Positions 1-6,736 of a DNA stretch of 7,691 nucleotides are shown here, in pieces. This stretch comes from Bacteroidales bacterium (GTDB lineage: Bacteria > Bacteroidota > Bacteroidia > Bacteroidales > UBA10428), in NCBI GenBank assembly GCA_030626465.1, contig DAOUOU010000133.1:1-7691 (forward strand), in the 5' to 3' direction. The notes beneath the pieces were generated by a model. The model saw nothing but the letters and a program-made list of their open reading frames with translations, was not told the origin of the DNA and did no database searches. The stretch's first letter is position 1, and each line of letters begins with the position of its first letter. The position numbers and the translations under genes were made by a program.

Positions 1-1377
1 TATTATGATTTTAAAATTGGCCATTTGAACTTCTTGGTGTTGGATGGTACAGAGATGGGAGAATATACAAGTGTTTTGCATCCAGAATTGGCTGATGAGG
101 CTGATAGCATGCGTCAGAAAGTTGTCGGACAAATCAATGATTACGAATGGAATGGCGGAATTGGTCGTGCACAGCTTTCATGGATTGAACAAAAACTTGA
201 AGCCAGTTATTCCGCCAATCAACAGGTCATATTATATTGCCACTGGCCGGTGTTCCCTTACAATACCAGTAAGAATTTATGGAACGATACAGCTGTTGTA
301 ACACTGCTTGAAAAGTATCCCAATGTAATTGCATACATTAACGGACATAACCATGAAGGCAACTATGGATTTAAGAGCGGTATTCACTATATAAATCAGA
401 TTGCCATGGTTGAAACCGAAGAATTTAATTCTTTTTCAATCCTTGATATTTATCCGGATAAGCTGGTGACAAGAGGATATGGATTGAACCCTGACAGGAT
501 AATGACATACAAGGATATATTTAAAGAATTTGAATCGCTTTCCCTCAGTGATACTATTTTGCATTATTACCATGATTCCGGTGATTATATCGGCTCATTA
601 CTGATTGGAGATGAAATAAACAGTAACGACTATAAGTATTACTTAATTGGTGATACATCATTGTTTGATAATAACTATTTTAAAATTACCGGCGATTCAT
701 TGTTCCTGCATTCCCATCTGAACTACGAAAACAAAACCCGGTACAGAATAAAAGTCGGAGTCATTGATTATTCTTTCGATACAATCTCTGAAGTGTTTTA
801 TATTGAATTTGATACTACTGTTGCAATACAGCATACCAAGATAAATGATATCATTTTATCAATTAATGATATGTACTGCATTTCTCTTGATTCATTATTT
901 ACAGATTTTTCAAAGCACGGGCTTGCCTATTCAATTGAGATTGCAAATGATGATATACTTACCTCGGCTATCTCTGAAAATGAGGTTACCCTTGTTCCTC
1001 AACAGGTTGGGTCGACTGATGCCTGTTTGGCTGCCAGAGATATCTACACAACTTACTCTCTTTACGATACATTCAATGTTTCAGTTTTTGATTCTGCAAT
1101 AAGTACGGTTCATTCAGTTTCATCTGATGAATTTTCAATATATCCTAATCCCGCCAAAACGCTTTTAATAATCCATCACTCCCTTTACATGGGTTCATTG
1201 AAGTTTGTTCTTACTAATCTTCACGGGCAACAGATGAAGAGTATTTCACGGGAACACCAAATACCCGGTGAATATTTTACTGAACTTCAGCTTAATGAAT
1301 TGCAAGCCGGTCTGTACTATCTTGAAATCTGGCATAATAATAGCCATCTGACTACAAAAAAAATACTTATCGAATAG
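1..1377 (+). CDS. Secreted ADPRM-like metallophosphatase with cadherin-like, Ig-like and T9SS sorting domains (5' truncated)
   Basis: The frame is open to the left edge, giving 458 residues without the N-terminus. The TTG at 25 is internal, because the preceding codons (YYDFKIGH) continue the domain. Fragment residues 1-165 are the C-terminal half of a calcineurin-like phosphoesterase. An NGGIG..QL.W segment is followed by CHWP (metal-ligand His at nt 241) and GHNH (nt 343-354). The NGGIG, LWN, GHNHEGNYG and GIHY order resembles Mn-dependent ADP-ribose/CDP-alcohol diphosphatases (ADPRM). The DxH, GD and GNH ligand blocks would lie upstream. Residues ~177-271 look like a cadherin repeat (IGSLL..D, FKITGDSLFL, NYE....YRIKV). 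Residues ~278-364 look like an Ig/CADG-type fold (LDSLFTDF...LAYSI, GS.DACLAARD). The last ~85 residues (from nt ~1120) form a type A T9SS tail: FSIYPNP, LQAGLYYLEI, KKILIE. The protein is therefore expected outside the outer membrane. Substrate is inferred; a plain phosphoesterase is the alternative. Confidence 0.85.
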   Translation, partial: YYDFKIGHLNFLVLDGTEMGEYTSVLHPELADEADSMRQKVVGQINDYEWNGGIGRAQLSWIEQKLEASYSANQQVILYCHWPVFPYNTSKNLWNDTAVVTLLEKYPNVIAYINGHNHEGNYGFKSGIHYINQIAMVETEEFNSFSILDIYPDKLVTRGYGLNPDRIMTYKDIFKEFESLSLSDTILHYYHDSGDYIGSLLIGDEINSNDYKYYLIGDTSLFDNNYFKITGDSLFLHSHLNYENKTRYRIKVGVIDYSFDTISEVFYIEFDTTVAIQHTKINDIILSINDMYCISLDSLFTDFSKHGLAYSIEIANDDILTSAISENEVTLVPQQVGSTDACLAARDIYTTYSLYDTFNVSVFDSAISTVHSVSSDEFSIYPNPAKTLLIIHHSLYMGSLKFVLTNLHGQQMKSISREHQIPGEYFTELQLNELQAGLYYLEIWHNNSHLTTKKILIE

Positions 1378-1558
1378 TTAAGAATTTATCCTGATAAAGA
1401 AAAAGAAAAAATACATTTATTTTCATTTTTATTAGTGCCCTGCTATGTTTACTGCTTATGAATTTTTGATTATTACATGCCCGTAAAAACTCATCGATAT
1501 ACCTTATCTTTACCAGCTATTTGAAAACAAATGTTGCTTTAGATTATTACATTATTCA
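1378..1558. other. Intergenic spacer, no strong signal
   Basis: This 181-bp AT-rich spacer separates the secreted phosphatase from the deaminase/protease pair, so a promoter for that pair should lie here. I see only one-mismatch matches to the Bacteroidota -7 element TAnnTTTG: TATGTTTA (1444-1451), AATTTTTG (1461-1468) and TATCTTTA (1505-1512). None has a convincing TTG about 20 bp upstream, so I do not choose among them. No small gene is apparent. Confidence 0.4.
1400..1430 (+). terminator. Possible A/U-only hairpin terminator after the phosphatase gene
   Basis: AAAAAGAAAA (1400-1409) can pair with TTTTC (1420-1424) and TTTTT (1426-1430), leaving a single bulged A at 1425 and a 10-nt loop. 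It lies 22 nt after the stop codon and its 3' arm is itself a T-rich tract. Only one G-C pair is present, so stability is low and chance pairing of A- and T-runs is a real possibility. Confidence 0.25.
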
Positions 1559-2005
1559 ATGAATAAACAAGAAACAACAAAACCATATGGTAAGCGGCAA
1601 AGTCAGTTCGATAAACGATATCTTGAAATGGCCCTTATCTGGGCGAAAAATTCTTATTGCAAACGTAAGCAAGTTGGCGCACTTATTGTAAAGGGAAGAA
1701 TGATAATCTCCGACGGATACAATGGAACGCCCGAAGGTTTTGAGAATGTATGCGAAGATGAGAACAATAAGACCAAACCTTATGTTTTACATGCAGAAGC
1801 AAATGCCATTACTAAAGTTGCCAAAAGCAATAATAGTAGTGACGGGGCAACATTATATATTACCACATCTCCTTGTATGGAGTGCGCAAAATTAATAATA
1901 CAATCAGGTATAAGACGTGTGGTGTTCTGCGATAATTATCGCAAGGAGGAAGGAATAAATCTTCTTCATCGTGCAGGAATTGAAGTGAAATACCTGGAAA
2001 TATAA
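1559..2005 (+). CDS. dCMP deaminase family protein (zinc-dependent cytidine/deoxycytidylate deaminase)
   Basis: This 148-residue cytosolic enzyme very likely deaminates dCMP to dUMP, feeding thymidylate synthesis. The zinc site is complete: His78 and catalytic Glu80 in HAEANAI, and Cys106 and Cys109 in PCMECAKL. The segment GYNGTPEGFENVC (residues 53-65) is typical of deoxycytidylate deaminases rather than tRNA adenosine or free-cytidine deaminases. The length fits the single-domain family. The first 15 or so residues are polar and precede the conserved helix, and the ATG has an A/T-rich upstream region without a Shine-Dalgarno, as is usual in Bacteroidota. Its stop lies 5 nt before the protease start, so the two are probably cotranscribed. 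Exact substrate (dCMP versus another cytosine nucleotide) and dCTP/dTTP allostery cannot be decided by eye. It resembles ComEB-type proteins, but nothing here implies a competence role. Confidence 0.9.
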   Translation: MNKQETTKPYGKRQSQFDKRYLEMALIWAKNSYCKRKQVGALIVKGRMIISDGYNGTPEGFENVCEDENNKTKPYVLHAEANAITKVAKSNNSSDGATLYITTSPCMECAKLIIQSGIRRVVFCDNYRKEEGINLLHRAGIEVKYLEI

Positions 2006-2010
2006 AACGA

Positions 2011-3636
2011 ATGGAAAGAAAATATCAAATACGTGTAATTATAACTCCAATCTTTTTTGCTCTGGCTATTGTGTTAGGGATATTGATCGGGAGATTCTAT
2101 AAATCAACTCATAGCAACAATCTGATACATATTTATCCTCATACTGATAAGATTAGTAAGGTTATTAATTATATTGAAAATGATTATGTTGATCCTATTG
2201 ACAAAGAAAAATTAGAGGAAATAACTATTCCAATTATATTATCCGAACTGGATCCGCATTCGCAATATGTCCCAGCAAGTTATCTAATGGAAGTGAATGA
2301 ATCCCTTGAAGGTAATTTTAGTGGAATAGGTATTCAATTCAATATGCTAAATGATACGCTGATTGTTTTAAAAACAATTGCAAACGGGCCATCAGAAAAA
2401 GTTGGAATACTCGCAGGCGATAGAATTCTTGTTGTTGATGGGGATACTCTTGCCGGGAAAAAAATATCTAGCGATTCGATTGTCAGCAAACTGAAAGGTC
2501 CCCGGGGAACGCAGGTGAACGTCGGTATACAAAGACAAAATGTAAAGACCTTATTGTATTTCGATATTAAACGTGATAATATTCCTTTATACAGTATGGA
2601 TATTGCCTATATGGTGAGACCTGGCATTGGTTATATCAGATTAAACAAATTCTCCCGAACAACCTTTGAGGAATTTTCTGATGGAGTAATTAAATTGCTG
2701 GGAGAAGGTATGACCAAACTGATCTTTGACCTCCGGGGAAACGGAGGAGGATATTTAGACGCCGCTGTGCATATTGCCGATCAATTTCTGAATGAGGGTC
2801 AGTTGATCGTATATACCGAAGGAAAGGCAAGACAGAGACAAGAATATACTGCATCTAAAGGAGGCCTGTGCAAAGGGGTAGAAGTAGCTGTTTTAATTGA
2901 TGAAGGCAGTGCTTCAGCCAGTGAAATACTTGCCGGAGCCATTCAGGATAACGATAGAGGTACCGTAATTGGGCGCCGCTCATTCGGGAAAGGCCTGGTT
3001 CAGGAACAAAAAGTTTTCCCCGATGGTTCAGCCATACGTCTGACTATTGCACGCTATTATACTCCAACCGGACGATGTATCCAGAAACCCTATAAAAATG
3101 GTGAAAACGAAGAATACTATATGGATTTATCTAATCGCTACGCTCACGGAGAATTTATTGAAAAGGATAGTATTAAGTTCGCTGATACTTTAAAATATGT
3201 TACTCCCGGGGGCAAAATTCTCTATGGAGGAGGAGGTATTATGCCTGACATTTTCGTGCCAATTGATACCTCCGGGGTTACCAACTATTTAATGAATGTG
3301 CGTAATCGTGGCTTGATCTATCGATTCTCGCTAGAATACACCGATATTCACAGGAAAATACTTGAAAAGTTCTATTCTTTGAAAGATTTCTATAATTACC
3401 TTGATGAAGACAAAGTATTTGGAAAGTTCATTGCTTTTGCCACAGAGAATGATGTGAAATCGAATGCTAGTGAAATTAAAATTTCGATTGAAATTCTTAA
3501 AACCCAGCTTTATGCTTACATTATCAGAAATATTCTGGACAACGAGGGTTTTTATCCGGCAATTGAAAACATTGACAATACTTTGCATAAAGCAATTGAC
3601 GTACTAGCTTCCGGAGAGATGTATGCATCAGAATAA
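2011..3636 (+). CDS. S41 family C-terminal processing peptidase (CtpA/Prc-like), membrane-anchored
   Basis: This 541-residue serine protease would cleave periplasmic proteins from their C-termini. An uncleaved signal anchor spans residues ~8-28 (hydrophobic, after a basic start), placing the rest in the periplasm. A short cap region with DPHSQY (81-86) follows. A PDZ domain occupies ~98-187 (SGIGIQF, AGDRIL..DG, LKGPRGT) and would bind substrate tails. The S41 core spans ~205-365, including the FDLRGNGGG strand-loop. The catalytic set is intact: Ser302 in GSASASE, Lys327 in SFGKG and Gln331. Their 25- and 4-residue spacing equals that of E. coli Prc (Ser452, Lys477, Gln481). About 120 C-terminal residues (from ~425) are charged and helical, a tail I associate with Bacteroidota S41 proteins. 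The start ATG lies 5 nt after the deaminase stop. Physiological substrates are unknown. Confidence 0.93.
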   Translation: MERKYQIRVIITPIFFALAIVLGILIGRFYKSTHSNNLIHIYPHTDKISKVINYIENDYVDPIDKEKLEEITIPIILSELDPHSQYVPASYLMEVNESLEGNFSGIGIQFNMLNDTLIVLKTIANGPSEKVGILAGDRILVVDGDTLAGKKISSDSIVSKLKGPRGTQVNVGIQRQNVKTLLYFDIKRDNIPLYSMDIAYMVRPGIGYIRLNKFSRTTFEEFSDGVIKLLGEGMTKLIFDLRGNGGGYLDAAVHIADQFLNEGQLIVYTEGKARQRQEYTASKGGLCKGVEVAVLIDEGSASASEILAGAIQDNDRGTVIGRRSFGKGLVQEQKVFPDGSAIRLTIARYYTPTGRCIQKPYKNGENEEYYMDLSNRYAHGEFIEKDSIKFADTLKYVTPGGKILYGGGGIMPDIFVPIDTSGVTNYLMNVRNRGLIYRFSLEYTDIHRKILEKFYSLKDFYNYLDEDKVFGKFIAFATENDVKSNASEIKISIEILKTQLYAYIIRNILDNEGFYPAIENIDNTLHKAIDVLASGEMYASE

Positions 3637-3661
3637 GAAAATACGGTTCAAAAAGTTATTG

Positions 3662-3701
3662 TTACCAGTTTTTCATTTGGCAAATAAGAACTCGCTGGTA
3701 A
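3662..3701 (+). terminator. Nested AT-rich hairpin after the protease gene, possible terminator
   Basis: An outer stem TTACC (3662-3666) pairs with GGTAA (3697-3701). Inside it, 3667-3673 pairs with 3686-3692 (one G-U pair), C3674 bulges, and ATTT (3675-3678) pairs with AAAT (3682-3685) around a GGC loop. It begins 25 nt after the stop codon of the protease gene. No T-run follows, so it is either a weak terminator or a structured 3' end that protects the transcript. Folding was done by eye. Confidence 0.35.
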
Positions 3702-3786
3702 GAGGGATGCATCCTTAATCAGTTTATTTAAACATCCAAGTTTTTCCTTCATGCTTTAATTAGAGTCTCTGAAGTTTATAATTATA

Positions 3787-3817
3787 TTGCTTTAGAGGCG
3801 AAATTCCATTATTTTTG
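3787..3817 (+). promoter_or_regulatory. Bacteroidota-type sigma-ABfr promoter for glyS
   Basis: TATTTTTG (3810-3817) is a perfect match to the -7 element TAnnTTTG. A TTG (3787-3789) lies 20 bp upstream at the position of the -33 element. Transcription would begin at about 3822, giving a leader of only about 25-30 nt before the glyS ATG. That leaves no room for a riboswitch or T-box, so no leader-based control is visible. Confidence 0.7.
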
Positions 3818-3849
3818 CGCACCTAAAGTAATATATCAATTAACAAACT

Positions 3850-5391
3850 ATGTCACAGGAAGATATCTTTAAGAAGATTATTGCGCATTGCAAAGAGTAC
3901 GGATTTATTTTTCAATCGAGTGAAATATACGATGGGTTAAGTGCAGTTTATGATTATGGACAGAACGGTGTTGAATTAAAAAACAATATTAAGCAATATT
4001 GGTGGGATGCAATGACCAAGCTTAATGAAAATATTGTGGGAGTAGATGCTGCAATTTTTATGCATCCGAAAACATGGGAAGCTTCTGGTCATGTTGGTGC
4101 ATTTAACGATCCATTGATTGATAACAAAGATTCCAAAAAAAGATATCGTGCAGATGTGCTGATCGAAGAGTACCTCGAAAAGCTTGAAGGAAAAATTCAG
4201 AAAGAAATTGCTAAAGCTTCCAAAAGGTTTGGTGATTCCTTTGATGAACAGCAGTTTCGTAAAACCAATCCGAGAGTACTGGCTAACCAGTCTAAAATGG
4301 ATGAAACAAAAGCACGTTTTGTTAATGCCCTCGAAAATAATGATCTCGCAAATCTTAAAAAGATTATTGAAGATTCTGACATTGCATGCCCTGTCTCAGG
4401 ATCAAAAAACTGGACAGATGTTCGCCAGTTCAATTTGATGTTCAGTACTCAGCTGGGCTCTGTTACAGAAGAAGCAAACACCATCTACCTGAGACCTGAA
4501 ACCGCCCAGGGAATATTTGTGAATTATTTGAATGTGCAGAAAACCGGAAGAATGAAAATTCCATTTGGCATTGCACAGATAGGAAAAGCCTTTCGCAATG
4601 AAATAGTTGCCCGCCAGTTTATCTTTCGTATGCGTGAATTCGAGCAAATGGAAATGCAATTCTTCATAAAACCTGGCACTGAGATGGAGTGGTATAACTT
4701 TTGGAAAGAAAAACGGATGAACTGGCATAAAGCTTTGGGAATGGGTGATGAAAATTACAGGTTTCACGATCATGATAAGCTTCCTCACTATGCAAATGCC
4801 GCTACCGATATTGAGTTTCTTTTCCCAATTGGTTTTCGGGAGGTTGAAGGAATACATTCACGAACAGACTTTGATCTGGGTAATCATGAAAAATTTTCTG
4901 GTAAAAAAATGCAGTATTTTGATACTGATGAAAACAAAAACTATGTTCCTTATGTAGTAGAAACCTCTATCGGTCTTGACAGGATGTTTCTTTCTATCGT
5001 TTCAAATGCATACGCTGAAGAGATTGTTGAAAGTACAGGAGAAAAAAGAATAATAATGAAAATCCCAGCTGTGCTTGCACCGGTTAAATTAGCCGTGTTC
5101 CCACTTACAAAAAAAGACGGTTTGCCTGAGAAAGCCCGTGAAATAATCGACCAACTCAAACTTGATTTTAATTGCCAGTTCGAAGAAAAAGATACCATTG
5201 GCCGTCGTTACCGTCGGCAAGATGCAATAGGAACACCTTTCTGTATTACTATCGATCATCAGACTTTAGAAGACAATACAGTAACTATTCGCTATCGAGA
5301 TACCATGGAACAAGAGCGAGTTGTTATAGATAAACTTCAAGGTATAATGAACGATAAAGTAAGCTTGAAAGAATTACTGAAAACTCTTTAA
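3850..5391 (+). CDS. glyS: Glycyl-tRNA synthetase, single-chain homodimeric (alpha2) type
   Basis: This cytosolic class II synthetase charges tRNA-Gly with glycine using ATP. Its 513 residues match the usual length of the bacterial alpha2 enzyme, which is unrelated in layout to the GlyQ/GlyS tetramer. The N-terminal part carries MHPKTWEASGHV..F.DPL (71-89) and RYRAD (98-102) of the motif 1 region. LRPETAQGIF (214-223) and FRNEI (248-252) form the motif 2 region, and ETSIGLDRMF (371-380) is motif 3. The C-terminal anticodon-binding domain covers ~409-510, with GRRYRRQDAIGTPF (451-464). A CPxCG-like zinc-knuckle position reads CPVSG (180-184), so the second Cys is replaced by Ser, which suggests no metal is held there. 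The start ATG sits 32 nt after a clear promoter -7 element. The gene appears to head its own transcript, possibly extending into the following glycosyltransferase. Confidence 0.97.
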   Translation: MSQEDIFKKIIAHCKEYGFIFQSSEIYDGLSAVYDYGQNGVELKNNIKQYWWDAMTKLNENIVGVDAAIFMHPKTWEASGHVGAFNDPLIDNKDSKKRYRADVLIEEYLEKLEGKIQKEIAKASKRFGDSFDEQQFRKTNPRVLANQSKMDETKARFVNALENNDLANLKKIIEDSDIACPVSGSKNWTDVRQFNLMFSTQLGSVTEEANTIYLRPETAQGIFVNYLNVQKTGRMKIPFGIAQIGKAFRNEIVARQFIFRMREFEQMEMQFFIKPGTEMEWYNFWKEKRMNWHKALGMGDENYRFHDHDKLPHYANAATDIEFLFPIGFREVEGIHSRTDFDLGNHEKFSGKKMQYFDTDENKNYVPYVVETSIGLDRMFLSIVSNAYAEEIVESTGEKRIIMKIPAVLAPVKLAVFPLTKKDGLPEKAREIIDQLKLDFNCQFEEKDTIGRRYRRQDAIGTPFCITIDHQTLEDNTVTIRYRDTMEQERVVIDKLQGIMNDKVSLKELLKTL

Positions 5392-5417
5392 TGATTCTAG
5401 CAATAAACAAAACTTGA
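5389..5417 (+). promoter_or_regulatory. Stop-start junction with 8-codon mini-frame between glyS and the glycosyltransferase
   Basis: The glyS stop TAA (5389-5391) shares its last A with an ATG (5391-5393). That ATG opens an 8-codon frame, MILAINKT, whose TGA stop (5415-5417) overlaps the TTG start of the next gene (5414-5416) as TTGA. This could couple translation from glyS into the glycosyltransferase. It could equally be a decayed or mis-sequenced start, because one extra base would join the ATG to the glycosyltransferase frame. Confidence 0.35.
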
Positions 5418-6736
5418 ATACTAAAGCAAATAGTGCATCACGGAAAAGAGTTCTTATCATTACATACTACTGGCCTCCCAGCGGTGGTTCTTCAGTATTA
5501 CGCTGGCTAAAGTTTACTAAATATTTGGCAGAATTCGGCTGGGATGTTACGATATATACACCTGAAAATCCTGAGCCTCAAGCCGTCGACAATTCACTTC
5601 TAAAAGAGATCCCCGATAATATTAATGTATTGAAAACCAAAATTTGGGAACCTTATTTCATCTTTAAATTATTTTCCGGCAGATCAAAAGAAAAAGGTCT
5701 TGCTCCAGGATTTATATCAACAAAAAAGAAAAACCTGTTTTCTGATATTTCAATATGGGTGCGAGGGAATTTCTTTATTCCTGATGCCAGAAAATTCTGG
5801 ATCAGGCCTTCAGTTAAATTCCTGAAATGCTATTTGAACGAATTCCCGCATGATGCAATTATCTCAACGGGACCTCCACATACAATGCATTTAATAGCCC
5901 TGGCGTTAAAATTAACAACAAGAATACCGTGGGTTGCAGATTTTCGAGATCCCTGGACAAATATTGATTACTATCAACAGCTTAAGCTAACGAAGAGAGC
6001 AGACAAAAAACATCGTCAACTTGAGCAACAGGTATTGATGCAAGCTGATAAGGTTATCACAGTTGGTCCGACAATGAGCAAAGAGTTTGTGGAAATGGGT
6101 TGCAAGAATGTTTCAACAATAACAAATGGTTTTGATAGCCTGCCTGATGATTCAATAACAACTGAAGCAGATGAAAATTTTACTTTACTTCATGTAGGCT
6201 CCTTACCCGAAAGTCGCAATCCTGTTATACTCTGGAAAGTTTTAAAATCACTTTCGGAACAAGATGCAGAATTTAAAAAGAAACTAAAGATTGAATTAAT
6301 TGGTCATGTTGATATTTCTATCATTGATGCTCTCAAATACAATCAACTGATTGATTCATTGATGGTCAAAGATTATTTACCTAACCAGGAAGTTTTAAAA
6401 CGTATAACCGAAGCATCGGTGCTTCTTCTGATAATCAATAATACACAAAATGCTACAGGCATTCTGACCAATAAGTTTTTTGAATACCTTACAGCCAAAA
6501 AACCTATAGTTGCCATTGGCCCTCCCAAGGGAGACGCCGGAAAAATATTAATGGAAACAAATGCCGGAAAAATACTGGATTATACAGATGAAGAAGGAAC
6601 TTACAACTACCTCAGGCAGCTTTTTTCTAACTTTGTTAAGGGAATATTACAGGTAGAAGTGAAAAATATCGATAAATTCAATCGCAGAAATCTAACGAAA
6701 GAACTTGCAGACCTATTAGATTCTGTTACACCATGA
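5414..6736 (+). CDS. Glycosyltransferase, GT4-like GT-B fold (surface polysaccharide assembly)
   Basis: This 440-residue protein would transfer a sugar from a nucleotide donor onto a growing capsule or O-antigen-type glycan at the cytoplasmic face. Donor and acceptor cannot be read from sequence. The N-terminal GT-B domain opens with VLIITYYWPPSGGSSVLRWL (13-32), typical of the family, then GW.VTIYTPENPEP (42-55), STGPPHTMHL (151-160) and WVADFRDPW (173-181). The C-terminal domain has LLHVGSL (258-264) and TNKFFEYLTAKKPIVAIGPP (352-371), which contains the conserved Glu357 of the nucleotide-sugar site. The first Glu of the classical EX7E pair is replaced by Gly349. There is no signal peptide. 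The start is TTG: the frame is closed at 5378-5380 and no ATG or GTG lies before the conserved ITYYWPP. It begins 22 nt after glyS and overlaps the epimerase start by 4 nt (ATGA). Confidence 0.88.
   Translation: MNTKANSASRKRVLIITYYWPPSGGSSVLRWLKFTKYLAEFGWDVTIYTPENPEPQAVDNSLLKEIPDNINVLKTKIWEPYFIFKLFSGRSKEKGLAPGFISTKKKNLFSDISIWVRGNFFIPDARKFWIRPSVKFLKCYLNEFPHDAIISTGPPHTMHLIALALKLTTRIPWVADFRDPWTNIDYYQQLKLTKRADKKHRQLEQQVLMQADKVITVGPTMSKEFVEMGCKNVSTITNGFDSLPDDSITTEADENFTLLHVGSLPESRNPVILWKVLKSLSEQDAEFKKKLKIELIGHVDISIIDALKYNQLIDSLMVKDYLPNQEVLKRITEASVLLLIINNTQNATGILTNKFFEYLTAKKPIVAIGPPKGDAGKILMETNAGKILDYTDEEGTYNYLRQLFSNFVKGILQVEVKNIDKFNRRNLTKELADLLDSVTP

Noticed and set aside
25..27. TTG as the start codon of the first gene
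   Set aside because: The frame continues to position 1, and the codons before it encode residues expected in the middle of the phosphatase domain, so the gene is truncated by the window edge.
3331..3588. Minus-strand open frame of 85 codons within the protease C-terminal tail
   Set aside because: It is AT-rich shadow sequence opposite a continuous coding frame and shows no domain.
3747..3774. CTTCA/TGAAG inverted repeat enclosing AGAGTCTCT upstream of the glyS promoter
   Set aside because: The 5-bp arms with an 18-nt loop are within chance expectation for AT-rich spacer, and no second copy is seen to suggest an operator.
3822..3849. Possible T-box or riboswitch controlling glyS
   Set aside because: The predicted leader is under 30 nt, far too short for a T-box, and no conserved element is visible.
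4402..4857. Minus-strand open frame of 151 codons opposite glyS
   Set aside because: It lies entirely inside the strongly supported synthetase gene, has no recognisable domain, and is a shadow frame of conserved coding sequence.
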